DNA of 64,000 bases from Burkholderiales bacterium (lineage in GTDB: Bacteria > Pseudomonadota > Gammaproteobacteria > Burkholderiales > Casimicrobiaceae), in assembly GCA_020851235.1 (NCBI GenBank), contig JADZDD010000010.1, positions 1-64,000 on the forward strand, given 5' to 3'. The position numbers and the translations under genes are program-made. Of the stretch, positions 1 to 8,501 are shown in pieces. Position 1 is the first letter of the stretch. Every line of letters begins with the position of its first letter. The notes under the pieces are model-generated. The model worked only from the letters and a program-made list of their open reading frames with translations. It made no database searches and was not told the origin of the DNA.

Positions 1-37
1 GCGAGAGCTCGCCCAGATTCTCCAACGTGCTTTGCAT
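1..37 (-). CDS. tig: Trigger factor, N-terminal fragment
   Basis: Only the first twelve codons lie in the window, read leftwards from an ATG at 37; the peptide begins [11 protein letters not shown]. Trigger factor, the ribosome-bound chaperone and prolyl isomerase, begins in a similar way in many proteobacteria. A tRNA-Leu gene directly before tig is common in betaproteobacteria, and that is the arrangement here, with 22 bases between the CCA end and the ATG. An AGGA sequence about 8 bases before the ATG can serve as ribosome binding site. With so few residues, the call leans mainly on gene order. Confidence 0.6.
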   Translation of the reverse strand, partial: MQSTLENLGELS

Positions 38-58
38 GGTGCGGATCCTGGAATTCTC

Positions 59-144
<86 letters not shown>

Positions 145-338
145 GGGTGACACGGAGGGGCGCCGGCACCGCAGGCCCCGCGCGCAATCACGCACGCCGA
201 CCCGCCTTGCCGGCTCCGGCCGGCGCCGCCACACACCCTCGCGCGGCGCGCGCGCGAACCTCGCGCAACACCGTAAGGATGAGCCAAGGCCGCGTCTGCC
301 GAACGGGTTAGTATAGCAGCAGAAGGGACCTCGCCTGC

Positions 339-1193
339 GTGACTGTCGGCCATTACGAGAACTTCCCGGTGGCCTCGCGGCTGGTACCGGCAACGCTGCG
401 CCCCGCGATCGTCGCGATCTATCGCTTCGCGCGTGCGGCGGACGATCTCGCCGATGAGGGTGACGCACCGCCCGCCGAGCGAATCGCCGCCCTTGCCGCG
501 TTCGGGTGCGCCCTCGATGCGATCGAAGCCGGAGCCGCACCCGACACCCCTCCGTTTGCCGCACTCGCCGCCGCGATTCGCGCACACGACCTTCCACTCG
601 CACCGCTGCGCGACCTGCTGTCCGCCTTCACGCAGGACGTCACGACCGCACGCTATGCGACCTACGCCGACGTCGCCGACTATTGCCGCCGCTCGGCCAA
701 CCCCGTCGGCCGCCTGCTGCTCGCCCTCTACCGCGCCGACCGGGGTGCCGAGGCGGGCGACAATCTCGCGGCGAGCGACGCCGTGTGCACGGGGCTGCAA
801 CTCGCCAACTTCTGGCAGGACGTCGCGATCGACTGGCGCAAGGGTCGCGTGTACCTCCCGCAGGAAGATCTCGCGCGCTTTGGCGTCACCGTCGAGCACA
901 TCGCGCACGCGCGCGCCGATGCGCGCTGGCGGGCACTCATGGCCTTCGAGACGGCGCGCGCCCGGGCGCTGTTGCAGTCGGGTCACCGCCTCGCCCGCCG
1001 CCTGCCGTGGCGGCTGCGGCTCGAACTCGCGGCGGTGATCGCCGGCGGCACGCGCATCCTCGATCGCATCGACGCGGTGGGCGGTGACGTCTACACGCGG
1101 CGCCCGGCGCTGCGCGCCCTCGATTGGTGTGCGGTGGCGTTTCGTGCCGTCGTGCCACCGCGCCACCACCCCTTCGCGGAGCCACGCGCGTGA
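339..1193 (+). CDS. hpnC: Squalene biosynthesis protein HpnC
   Basis: A 284-residue member of the trans-isoprenyl diphosphate (squalene/phytoene) synthase fold. The two Mg-binding aspartate motifs are visible as DDLAD at residues 35-39 and DVAID at 161-165. In the bacterial three-enzyme squalene route, HpnC converts presqualene diphosphate to hydroxysqualene; it is distinguished from HpnD by its place as first gene of an hpnC-hpnD-hpnE set. The start is GTG, with an AGAAGG sequence about 11 bases upstream. Its stop overlaps the hpnD start as GTGA. No squalene-hopene cyclase gene is in this window, so the final product (hopanoid or other triterpenoid) cannot be told from here. Confidence 0.92.
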   Translation: MTVGHYENFPVASRLVPATLRPAIVAIYRFARAADDLADEGDAPPAERIAALAAFGCALDAIEAGAAPDTPPFAALAAAIRAHDLPLAPLRDLLSAFTQDVTTARYATYADVADYCRRSANPVGRLLLALYRADRGAEAGDNLAASDAVCTGLQLANFWQDVAIDWRKGRVYLPQEDLARFGVTVEHIAHARADARWRALMAFETARARALLQSGHRLARRLPWRLRLELAAVIAGGTRILDRIDAVGGDVYTRRPALRALDWCAVAFRAVVPPRHHPFAEPRA

Positions 1194-2026
1194 CCCCCGA
1201 CGAGTACTGCCAGGCCAAGGCCGCCGCGAGCGGGTCGAGCTTCTACTACAGCTTCCTCTTCCTGCCGCCCGCGCGGCGCCGCGCCATCGTCGCGCTCTAC
1301 GCCTTCTGCCGCGAGGTCGACGATGTCGTCGACGAGGTGCACGACCCGGGTGTGGCCCGCACCAAGCTCGAGTGGTGGCGCGAGGAGATCGCTCGCGTCT
1401 TTGCCGGAACGCCCGAGCATCCGGTCGGCCGCGCGCTCGTGGGCGTCGTGCGCGACTTCGCGTTGCCGCAGGATCATTTCGCCGCCGTGATCGACGGCAT
1501 GGCGATGGACCTCACGCAAACGCGCTACCTCGACTTCGCCGGTCTCGAACAGTACTGCCATCGCGTTGCCGGGGTGGTCGGACTCATGTCGGCAGAGATC
1601 TTCGGCTATGCCGATGACGCGACGCGCGGCTTCGCCCGCGATCTGGGCATCGCCTTCCAGCTCACCAACATCTGTCGCGACGTGGGCGAGGACGTCCGGC
1701 GCGATCGCATCTATCTGCCGCACGAGGACCTCGCGCGCTTCGGCGTGACGGCGCAGGCGCTGCGCGGCGCGGAATACTCACCGGCATTTCGCGAGCTCAT
1801 GGCCTTCGAGGTCGAGCGCACGCAGGCGTGGTACGAGCGCGCCCTGGCGCAGCTTCCCGCCGTCGACCGCCACGCCCAGCGCGCCGGCCTCGTGATGGCT
1901 GCGATCTATCGCACGCTGCTGCGCGAAATCGCCCGCGACGGATATCTCGTGCTCGACCGCCGCACGTCGCTCACGCCGCTACGCAAGCTGTGGATCGCCT
2001 GGAAGACCGCGCGCCGGTTGCGGTGA
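1190..2026 (+). CDS. hpnD: Presqualene diphosphate synthase HpnD
   Basis: A 278-residue squalene/phytoene synthase family enzyme expected to condense two farnesyl diphosphates into presqualene diphosphate, the first step of the HpnCDE route. Aspartate-rich motifs are DDVVD at residues 44-48 and DVGED at 164-168, and the N-terminal Tyr-Tyr-Ser-Phe region before them is typical. I place the start at the GTG at 1190, which overlaps the hpnC stop, because the conserved domain begins directly there; an in-frame ATG at 1124 lies inside hpnC and would add 22 non-homologous residues. The 3' end overlaps hpnE by 37 bases. Confidence 0.93.
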   Translation: MTPDEYCQAKAAASGSSFYYSFLFLPPARRRAIVALYAFCREVDDVVDEVHDPGVARTKLEWWREEIARVFAGTPEHPVGRALVGVVRDFALPQDHFAAVIDGMAMDLTQTRYLDFAGLEQYCHRVAGVVGLMSAEIFGYADDATRGFARDLGIAFQLTNICRDVGEDVRRDRIYLPHEDLARFGVTAQALRGAEYSPAFRELMAFEVERTQAWYERALAQLPAVDRHAQRAGLVMAAIYRTLLREIARDGYLVLDRRTSLTPLRKLWIAWKTARRLR

Positions 2027-3348
2027 TCGGCGGCGGCTACGCCGGTTGCGCCGCGGCGGTGACGCTCGCCGCCGCCGGCGTGCGCTGCATCGTCTACGAG
2101 GCCGCGCCAACGCTCGGCGGACGCGCGCGACGCGTGGTCAAGGACGGCCTCGCGCTCGACAACGGCCAGCACCTCCTGCTCGGCGCCTACCGCAGCACGC
2201 TCGCCATCGTGCAGCAGGTCGCGCCATCGGCGCATCCCGTGCGACGTCTTCCGCTGGCGATCGTCCCGTTCGCGGCGCAACGTGGCGCGGCGCTCTCGCT
2301 CGTGACGCGGCCGGCGCCCGGGCGCCTGGGCCTCGCCCTCGGGCTTTGCACCGCGCGCGGGTTGACGTTCGGCGAACGAGGCGCGAGCGTCGCGTGGCTG
2401 CGCGCGCTCGAGCGTGACGGCTTCGCCCGCCCGGCGGGGGAGACCGTCGCGGCGCTGCTCGCGCCGTTGCCGGATCGGGTTCGCGCGGGGCTCTGGGAGC
2501 CGCTGTGCCTCGCCGCGCTCAATACGCCACCGGCGCTCGCCTCGGCGCAGGTCTTCGCCAACGTGCTGCGCGCCGCCTTCGCGGGGACCGGAAGCGATGC
2601 CGATTTCGTGCTGCCGGCGGTCGATCTGTCGACGCTCTTCCCGGACGCTGCGGCAAAGTTCGTCCGCGCCCGCGGCGGGACGATCGAAACCGGTCGCACC
2701 GCCCGCGTTGCCGGCGCTGCCGGGACCGCGGCGAGCATCGTCATCGGCCAGACCATGACCCCCGTCGCCGCGGCGATCGTTGCCGTCGGGCCGCATCGCC
2801 TCGCCACGGCGATGACGAGCGAGGCCTTGGCGCGCACACCGGCGCTCGCGGCGACCGTGCGACGGATGCAGGACCTCACCTACGAGCCGCTGGTCACCGT
2901 CTGGCTGGGTTACGCGGAACGCGTCGTGCTCCCCTACCCGATCGCCCGACTCGACGACGCGCCGGGGCAATGGGTCGTCGAGCGCTCCGACGTCCTTCCC
3001 GCCGCGCCCGGTGCGCCGCACATGGCGCAGTTGCTCGCGGTGGTGATCAGCGCAAGCGACGGCAACGGACCCGTCGCGCGGGGCGATCTCGCGCGTGCCG
3101 TCGATGCGCAGTTGCGCCGCCTGCGCCCGGGGTTGCCCGACCTCGTCTGGTCGTGGACGGTCGTCGAGAAGCGGGCGACGTACGCGTGCACGCCGACGCG
3201 CCCGATTCCCGCGGCACCGCGGCTCGCCGCCGGGATCTACCTCGCCGGCGACTACGCGTACCCCGAGTTTCCCGCCACGATCGAGGCGGCGGTGCGTAGC
3301 GGCATCGCGGCGGCACACGCACTCCTTGCCGATCGCGGCACGGCGTGA
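1990..3348 (+). CDS. hpnE: Hydroxysqualene dehydroxylase HpnE (FAD amine-oxidase fold)
   Basis: A 452-residue flavoprotein that reduces hydroxysqualene to squalene, the last step of the HpnCDE pathway. The FAD dinucleotide-binding motif VIGGGYAG lies at residues 12-19, followed by the glutamate of the Rossmann fold and the GGRARR stretch typical of amine-oxidase/phytoene-desaturase-like proteins. The C-terminus carries the second FAD segment, IYLAGDYAYPEFPATIEAAV. The GTG at 1990 is chosen because it leaves only a few residues before the FAD motif; the frame is open further upstream inside hpnD but shows no homology there. The 37-base overlap with hpnD suggests translational coupling. Confidence 0.9.
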   Translation: MDRLEDRAPVAVIGGGYAGCAAAVTLAAAGVRCIVYEAAPTLGGRARRVVKDGLALDNGQHLLLGAYRSTLAIVQQVAPSAHPVRRLPLAIVPFAAQRGAALSLVTRPAPGRLGLALGLCTARGLTFGERGASVAWLRALERDGFARPAGETVAALLAPLPDRVRAGLWEPLCLAALNTPPALASAQVFANVLRAAFAGTGSDADFVLPAVDLSTLFPDAAAKFVRARGGTIETGRTARVAGAAGTAASIVIGQTMTPVAAAIVAVGPHRLATAMTSEALARTPALAATVRRMQDLTYEPLVTVWLGYAERVVLPYPIARLDDAPGQWVVERSDVLPAAPGAPHMAQLLAVVISASDGNGPVARGDLARAVDAQLRRLRPGLPDLVWSWTVVEKRATYACTPTRPIPAAPRLAAGIYLAGDYAYPEFPATIEAAVRSGIAAAHALLADRGTA

Positions 3349-3400
3349 ACGCGGCCGCCCGCAAGCCCGGGGCGCGGGAGGTCGTCGCTGCCGTACGATG

Positions 3401-3418
3401 CGCCCGCCGCGGCGGGCG
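3401..3418. terminator. Palindrome between convergent genes
   Basis: A perfect 18-base palindrome, CGCCCGCCGCGGCGGGCG, lies between the convergent hpnE and acyl-CoA dehydrogenase stops. It can fold with a 7-bp stem and a CGCG loop on either strand. There is no T-run, so it may be a bidirectional stabilising or terminating hairpin rather than a classic intrinsic terminator. Confidence 0.35.
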
Positions 3419-3424
3419 TGCCCG

Positions 3425-4627
3425 TCAGGCGCGGTCCCAGCTCCAGAACGCGTCGCGCTCGCGCATGAGCGCCCCCGCGAGCACGGTCTTGTGCACCTCC
3501 GACGCACCGTCGACGAGCCGCGCCTGGCGCGCATAGCGGTAGATCCACTCGAGCGGGGTGTCCTTCGAATAGCCGCGCCCGCCGCAGAGCTGGATGCCGG
3601 TATCGGCCGCGCGATGCAAGACGTCGGCGACGAAGACCTTCGCCATCGACACTTCCTTGCGCGCGAAGTCGCCGCTGTCGAGCTTGGCCGCGGCGCGCAT
3701 GGTGAGGAGCCGCCCGATCTCGATCTGCATCGCCACTTCGGCCAGCATGATCTGCACCGTTTCGATCGACGCCAGCGTGCGCCCGTGGTTCTCGCGCACG
3801 CTCACGTAATCGAGCGCGATCGCGAGGCAGCGCCGGGCAAGACCCAGCCAGCGCATGCAGTGCGTCAGGCGCGCGGTGCCCAAGCGGATCTGCGTGACCT
3901 TGAGGCCGTCACCCACTTCGAGGAGACGCTCGCTGTCGGCAATCACGAGTCCGTCGAACTCGAGTTCGCAGTGCCCGCCGTGCTCCTCCGGACCCATGAT
4001 GGGGATGCGCCGCACGATCCGCCAGCCCGGCTGGTCCCGATCGAACATGAACGCCGACAACCCCTTGCGCTCGTCCGCGCTGGTGCGCGCGATGAGGATG
4101 AAGTGCTGCGCGGCATCGGCGCCGGTGATGAACCACTTGCGACCGTGGATCACCCAGTCGCTGCCGCGACGCTCGGCCCGGGTGAGCATCATGGTGGGGT
4201 CGGAGCCGCCGCCGGGGTGCGGCTCGGTCATGACGAACGAGCTGCGCACGCGGCCGTCGACGATCGGCGCAAGCCAGCGCGCCCGTTGCGCCGGGGTCGC
4301 GACCTTGGCCAGCAGCGTCATGTTGCCGTCGTCCGGTGCCGCCGCGTTGAAGCACGCCGGCCCGAAGATCGACACGTTCATCTCTTCGTACAGCGCGGCG
4401 CGGGCGACCACGGACAGGCCCAGACCGCCGTATTCGCGCGGAATCTGCGGCGCCCACAAGCCCGCCGCCTTGACTTCGGCCTGCATGCGCGCGAGCACCG
4501 CCGGTGCGATGTTCTCGTGCTCGTCGTAGTTCGCGGGGTCGGCCTCGAGCGGCAGGATGCGCTCGCGCGTGAACTGCGCCACCTTGCCGCGCAGGACCTC
4601 GATATCGGGAGGGAGGGAGAAATCCAT
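3425..4627 (-). CDS. Acyl-CoA dehydrogenase, ACAD10/11-like
   Basis: A 400-residue FAD enzyme that introduces a trans-2 double bond into an acyl-CoA, passing electrons to electron-transferring flavoprotein. The N-terminal helical domain carries IPREYGGLGLS, the middle domain the FAD/substrate segment FVMTEPHPGGGSDPT, and the C-terminal domain CGGRGYSKDTPLEWIYRYAR followed by a conserved arginine-rich end, as in the ACAD10/ACAD11 subgroup. I start it at ATG 4627, preceded by GGAG about 10 bases away, rather than at an in-frame codon five residues upstream. It is the last gene of a leftward group smpB-ligase-SDR-dehydrogenase, 15 bases after the SDR stop. The chain length of its substrate cannot be told. 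Confidence 0.9.
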   Translation of the reverse strand: MDFSLPPDIEVLRGKVAQFTRERILPLEADPANYDEHENIAPAVLARMQAEVKAAGLWAPQIPREYGGLGLSVVARAALYEEMNVSIFGPACFNAAAPDDGNMTLLAKVATPAQRARWLAPIVDGRVRSSFVMTEPHPGGGSDPTMMLTRAERRGSDWVIHGRKWFITGADAAQHFILIARTSADERKGLSAFMFDRDQPGWRIVRRIPIMGPEEHGGHCELEFDGLVIADSERLLEVGDGLKVTQIRLGTARLTHCMRWLGLARRCLAIALDYVSVRENHGRTLASIETVQIMLAEVAMQIEIGRLLTMRAAAKLDSGDFARKEVSMAKVFVADVLHRAADTGIQLCGGRGYSKDTPLEWIYRYARQARLVDGASEVHKTVLAGALMRERDAFWSWDRA

Positions 4628-4642
4628 GACGAGAGACTCCAA

Positions 4643-5422
4643 TCAAAGCCACGCAAGCGTGTGGCCACCGTCGACGGTGATCGTGCTGCCGGTGATGTAG
4701 CGTCCGGCGTCGGAGGCAAGGAGGAGCAGCGCGCCGTCGAGATCGGCCGGCTCACCGAAGCGGCGCTGCGGAATGCGCTTGACCATCGCCTCGCCCGCGG
4801 GTGAGGCAAGAAAGCCGCGGTTGAGATCGGTGACGATGTAGCCGGGAGCGATCGCGTTCACGCGGATGCCATGCATCGCCCACTCGAGCGCCAGCGCCTC
4901 GGACAGGCGCAGGAATCCCGCCTTGGCGGCGATGTAGCCCGCGACGAGCTTGCCCACCCGCAGGCCGAGCACCGACGCGATGTTGACGATCACGCCACCG
5001 GTCCTGGCATCGACCATCGTCCGCGCCACCGCGCGGGCGACGCGAAACGCACCGTCGAGGTTGGTGTCGACCACGCGTCGCCACTCGTCCTCGGTCATGG
5101 CCAGCGCGGGGCGCGTGACGGTCACGCCGGCGTTGTTGACGAGGATGTCGAGCCGTCCGGCGGCGGCCGCGGCAGCCTGCACCCCGGCCTCGACGCTCGC
5201 CGGATCGCGCACGTCGAGCACGACGGCATGGGCGCGGCCACCGGCGGCAACGATGTCCGCGACGGCCGTGGCAAGATCCCTCTCGCGGCGTGCGGCGAGC
5301 ACGACCGTGGCGCCGTGCGCGGCGAGCACGCCGGCGAAATGCCGCCCGAGCCCGGTCGACGCGCCGGTGACGAGCGCAACGCGCCCGGTGAGCGCGTCGG
5401 CCCGGAAGATGTCGCCGCTCAC
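4643..5422 (-). CDS. Short-chain dehydrogenase/reductase
   Basis: A 259-residue SDR with the classical layout: cofactor loop TGASTGLG near residue 20, NNAG around 95, the catalytic serine in NIASVLG and the catalytic pair YIAAK, then the VNAIAPGYI segment and a C-terminal ITVDGGHTLAWL. It would oxidise or reduce a hydroxyl/keto group, plausibly a 3-hydroxyacyl-CoA given its place between an acyl-CoA synthetase and an acyl-CoA dehydrogenase; the substrate is inference. The GTG start at 5422 overlaps the ligase stop as GTGA, so translation is probably coupled. NAD versus NADP preference is not decided from the sequence. Confidence 0.9.
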   Translation of the reverse strand: MSGDIFRADALTGRVALVTGASTGLGRHFAGVLAAHGATVVLAARRERDLATAVADIVAAGGRAHAVVLDVRDPASVEAGVQAAAAAAGRLDILVNNAGVTVTRPALAMTEDEWRRVVDTNLDGAFRVARAVARTMVDARTGGVIVNIASVLGLRVGKLVAGYIAAKAGFLRLSEALALEWAMHGIRVNAIAPGYIVTDLNRGFLASPAGEAMVKRIPQRRFGEPADLDGALLLLASDAGRYITGSTITVDGGHTLAWL

Positions 5423-7044
5423 GACGCCTCCGGCAAGGCGCGCGCCGTCTCGCGCAGGACGAACTTCTGGATCTTGCCGGTTGCGGTCTTCGGCAAGGGG
5501 CCGAAGACGACCGTGCGCGGGACCTTGAAGTGCGCAAGATGGGCGCGGCAATGCGTCATGATCGCTTGTGCGGTGACATCCCCCGCGTCCGGCTTCAGCG
5601 TGACGAACGCGCACGGCGTCTCGCCCCACTTCTCGTCCGGGCGGGCAACGACCGCGGCTTCCATCACGCCCGGATGCCGGTAGAGGCACTCCTCGACTTC
5701 CAGCGAGCTCACGTTCTCGCCTCCGGTGATGATGATGTCCTTGCTGCGGTCCTTGATCTCGATGTAGTTGTCCGGATGCCACACGGCAAGGTCGCCCGAA
5801 TGGTACCAGCCGTGGGCGAATGCCTTCGCGGTGGCGGCGTCGTTGCGCAGGTACCCCTTCATGATCGTATTGCCGCGCAGCATGACCTCGCCGAGCGTGG
5901 TGCCGTCGCGTGGCACCGGCGCGCCCGTGTCCGGATCGCCGACCTGCATCGCCGCGAGCGTGGCCATCGGCACGCCTTGCCGCGCCATCGCGCGCGCCCG
6001 CGCGACGAGGTCGAGGTCGTGCCATGCGTCCTGAAAGGCGCAGATCGTGGCAGGACCGTACGATTCGGTGAGCCCGTACAGGTGCGTCACGCGAAAGCCC
6101 AACGCCTCCATCGCGGCGATGACCGTCGAGGGGGGCGCCGCGCCGCCGGTGGCGACGTCCACGACGTGGTCGAAGCGCAGTTTCGCTGCGGCGGGCGCGT
6201 GGATCAGCATGTTGAGCACCACCGGCGCCCCGCACAGGTGCGTCACGCGGTGGTCGACGATCGCGCGAAAGATGAGCGCCGGATCGACGCGACGCAAACA
6301 CACGTGCGTGCCCGCCACCGCGGTGACTGCCCAGGTGAACGTCCAGCCGCAGCAATGGAACATCGGCAGCGTCCACAGGTACACGCTTTCGGGACCGAGG
6401 CGCAGCGCGAGCGCATTGCCGAGCGCGTTCAGGAACGCGCCGCGGTGGTGGTACACGACCCCCTTGGGGTCGCCGGTGGTGCCCGACGTGTACAGGAGAG
6501 CCAAGGCATCCCACTCGTCCCGCGGTCCCGGCCAGGCGAAGGCGGGATCGCCTTCGGCGAGGAGGTCGTCGTAGCGCAGCGCGCCCAGCCGCTCGCCGGG
6601 CGGCCCCTCGCTGTCGTCGATGTCGATCACGAGCGGCGGTGCCGCAAGGCGCGCGAGCGCGGCCTTGACCACGGGCGCGAACTCGGCGTCGGTGAGCAGC
6701 ACGCGTGCGCCGCCATGCTCGAGGCAGAAGGCAATCGTGGCGGGATCGAGCCGGATGTTGAGCGGATTGAGCACGGCACCGAGCGCGGGCACCGCGTAGT
6801 GAGCCTCGAGAAGCGCCGGCACGTTGGGCGCCATCACCGCGACCGTGTCGCCGCGCCCGATGCCGCGACGCGCCAGCGCGGAGGCGAGACGACGTGCGCG
6901 CGCTTCGAATTCGCGGTACGTGTACGCGTGCCGGCCGTGCCGCACCGCGACCCGCTCGGGGTAGACGAGCGCGGCCCGTTCGAGAAACGACACGGGTCCA
7001 AGCGGCACGAAGTTCGCGCGATTGCGCGGCAGTTCGTCGATCAC
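5419..7044 (-). CDS. Acyl-CoA synthetase (AMP-forming, AlkK-like)
   Basis: A 541-residue member of the adenylate-forming family, converting a fatty or other carboxylic acid plus CoA and ATP to acyl-CoA. Clear signatures are the P-loop-like [18 protein letters not shown], the YGLTESYGP motif, the hinge region [17 protein letters not shown] and the C-terminal catalytic lysine in [12 protein letters not shown]. Overall it resembles medium-chain acyl-CoA ligases of the AlkK type. The GTG at 7044 overlaps the smpB stop (GTGA), and the encoded protein then begins with the expected N-terminal region; the reading frame continues open into smpB without homology. It probably supplies substrate to the SDR and dehydrogenase downstream. 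Confidence 0.9.
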   Translation of the reverse strand: MIDELPRNRANFVPLGPVSFLERAALVYPERVAVRHGRHAYTYREFEARARRLASALARRGIGRGDTVAVMAPNVPALLEAHYAVPALGAVLNPLNIRLDPATIAFCLEHGGARVLLTDAEFAPVVKAALARLAAPPLVIDIDDSEGPPGERLGALRYDDLLAEGDPAFAWPGPRDEWDALALLYTSGTTGDPKGVVYHHRGAFLNALGNALALRLGPESVYLWTLPMFHCCGWTFTWAVTAVAGTHVCLRRVDPALIFRAIVDHRVTHLCGAPVVLNMLIHAPAAAKLRFDHVVDVATGGAAPPSTVIAAMEALGFRVTHLYGLTESYGPATICAFQDAWHDLDLVARARAMARQGVPMATLAAMQVGDPDTGAPVPRDGTTLGEVMLRGNTIMKGYLRNDAATAKAFAHGWYHSGDLAVWHPDNYIEIKDRSKDIIITGGENVSSLEVEECLYRHPGVMEAAVVARPDEKWGETPCAFVTLKPDAGDVTAQAIMTHCRAHLAHFKVPRTVVFGPLPKTATGKIQKFVLRETARALPEAS

Positions 7045-7514
7045 GTCGCCTCCCGCCCGCGGACGGTACCCGCGCGCTGCCGCAGGAGGCGCTGCTGCTC
7101 GCGGTTCCATTCGCGCGTCTTGATCGCCTCGCGCTTGTCGTGCTGCTTCTTGCCCTTGGCGAGCCCCACCTCGAGCTTGATCCGCCCGCTCTTGTAGTGA
7201 AGGTTCAACGGCGCGAGCGTGTACCCGGCGCGCTCGACCTTGCCGACGAGGCGATTGATCTCCGCACGATGCAAGAGGAGCTTGCGCGTGCGCGTCGGGT
7301 CGGCGTGCACGTGCGTCGATGCCTGCGCGAGCGGCGTGATGTGCGCGCCGATGAGAACGATCTCGCCTTGCCGCACCACGACGTACGCCTCCTTCAAGTG
7401 CGCGCGCCCGGCCCGGATGGCCTTGACCTCCCAACCCTCGAGGGCGAGGCCCGCCTCCACGCGTTCCTCGATAAAATAATCGTGGAACGCCTTCTTGTTC
7501 TCGACGATCGTCAT
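7041..7514 (-). CDS. smpB: SsrA-binding protein SmpB
   Basis: A 157-residue small basic protein that binds tmRNA and delivers it to stalled ribosomes in trans-translation. Conserved features are the early [21 protein letters not shown] segment, [20 protein letters not shown], and the C-terminal [23 protein letters not shown] 7514 is preferred over a GTG two codons upstream. Its stop overlaps the start of an acyl-CoA synthetase gene, an unusual partner for a ribosome-rescue factor. The tmRNA gene ssrA is not in the window. A divergent gene, ratA, starts about 140 bases away, the usual smpB/ratA neighbourhood in beta- and gammaproteobacteria. Confidence 0.96.
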   Translation of the reverse strand: MTIVENKKAFHDYFIEERVEAGLALEGWEVKAIRAGRAHLKEAYVVVRQGEIVLIGAHITPLAQASTHVHADPTRTRKLLLHRAEINRLVGKVERAGYTLAPLNLHYKSGRIKLEVGLAKGKKQHDKREAIKTREWNREQQRLLRQRAGTVRGREAT

Positions 7515-7654
7515 GCCCACGCCCTTGTCCCGTGCTTCTCGCGTCGCGTCGCGAGCGACGGCGCCGATCCGCGCCGCTTCGACGTCGCCGCCACGTCGCT
7601 TCCGCTCGCGCGATCGCCGGGCATTCTAGCAACCCCCGCACGAGAGCGAACCCG

Positions 7655-8098
7655 GTGCAGCGTGTCGAGCGATCGGTCCTGGTGCCCTACAGCGCGAGTC
7701 AGATGTTCACGCTGGTCGACACCATCGACGACTATCCTCGCTTCCTGCCCTGGTGCTCGGGCGCCGAAGTTCTCGAGCTGCGCGACGACGGCAAGATCGC
7801 ACGCCTGCACATCGACTACCACGGCGTGAAGACACATTTCACGACCGACAACGTCAACGCGGCGCCGGACTCGATCCGCATCAGCCTGAAGGAAGGCCCG
7901 TTTCGCAGCCTCGCCGGGGCCTGGACGTTCAAGGCGCTCGCGGCCGATGCGTGCAAGGTCGAGCTCGTCTTGAGCTACACCTTCGGCACGTCGCTCCTCG
8001 AGGCCGCCGTCGGCCCGGTATTCGATCGCATCGCGCGCACGTTCATCGACGCCTTCGTGCACCGCGCCGAGGCGCTGCACGGCGCGTCGCGGCGTTAG
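7655..8098 (+). CDS. ratA: RatA-type START/Coq10-like protein
   Basis: A 147-residue protein of the polyketide-cyclase/START (COQ10, RatA) family. It begins with the family hallmark VERSVLVPYSASQMFTLVD and contains YPRFLPWCSGAEVL. In E. coli RatA (YfjG) was described as an inhibitor of ribosome subunit association, while its eukaryotic relative Coq10 binds ubiquinone; which role applies here is unknown. The GTG at 7655 gives the usual family length; upstream in-frame codons would add about 40 arginine-rich residues without homology. It is followed 10 bases later by rnfH, the conserved partner gene. Confidence 0.9.
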   Translation: MQRVERSVLVPYSASQMFTLVDTIDDYPRFLPWCSGAEVLELRDDGKIARLHIDYHGVKTHFTTDNVNAAPDSIRISLKEGPFRSLAGAWTFKALAADACKVELVLSYTFGTSLLEAAVGPVFDRIARTFIDAFVHRAEALHGASRR

Positions 8099-8108
8099 GC
8101 GGCGGCCC

Positions 8109-8432
8109 GTGGACCACCTCACGGTCACGGTGGTCTACGCGGCGCCGGGCATCGAAGCGATCGAGCCCCTTGCGGTACCGGAGGGCACGACCGTGGCGCA
8201 GGCGGTGGCGGCGAGCGGGCTCGTGAGCCGCCTTGGCCTGCCGCCGTCGATCGCATACGCCATTCACGGTCAACGCGCGCCGCCCGATGTCCTCGTTGCC
8301 GATGGCGACCGCATCGAGCTCACGCGGCCGCTCATTGCCGATGCCAAGGCGGTGCGCCGCGCCCGTGCCGCAGCGCATCCGCTGCCACCGTCGCGGCGGC
8401 CAAAACGCCGTGGGCGCACCGGTTCGGCGTGA
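8109..8432 (+). CDS. rnfH: RnfH family ubiquitin-like protein
   Basis: A 107-residue RnfH (RatB/YfjF) family protein with a predicted beta-grasp fold. Typical segments are the N-terminal VTVVYAAPG, an alternating hydrophobic middle, and LVADGDRIELTRPLIADAK near residue 75-90. It is the normal downstream partner of ratA; the pair is often called a toxin-antitoxin module, but this role is debated and the ratB product has no established activity. The start is GTG at 8109. The C-terminal tail after residue 90 is basic and proline-rich and probably disordered. Confidence 0.88.
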   Translation: MDHLTVTVVYAAPGIEAIEPLAVPEGTTVAQAVAASGLVSRLGLPPSIAYAIHGQRAPPDVLVADGDRIELTRPLIADAKAVRRARAAAHPLPPSRRPKRRGRTGSA

Positions 8433-8462
8433 TCGCCTGCCGCGCCGCGCACGGATTGTCAA

Positions 8463-8480
8463 CCCTTGCCGCAGCAAGGG
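8463..8480 (+). terminator. Hairpin after ratA-rnfH
   Basis: CCCTTGC and GCAAGGG form a perfect 7-bp stem around a CGCA loop, 30 bases after the rnfH stop, followed by TCTTT. It may act as a weak intrinsic terminator. It also lies in the 5' region of the NlpC/P60 gene, whose ATG is 21 bases further on, so it could affect that transcript instead. Confidence 0.4.
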
Positions 8481-8501
8481 TCTTTCCGCGACAATGCGCC
8501 G

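Noticed and set aside
3095-4804. Rightward 569-codon open frame opposite the acyl-CoA dehydrogenase
   Set aside because: It is the antisense shadow of a clear acyl-CoA dehydrogenase; the product is Arg/His-rich without motifs.
8109-8432. RatA-RatB as a toxin-antitoxin system
   Set aside because: The pair is the ordinary conserved ratA-rnfH locus; RnfH is not known to act as an antitoxin and the evidence for a module is weak.
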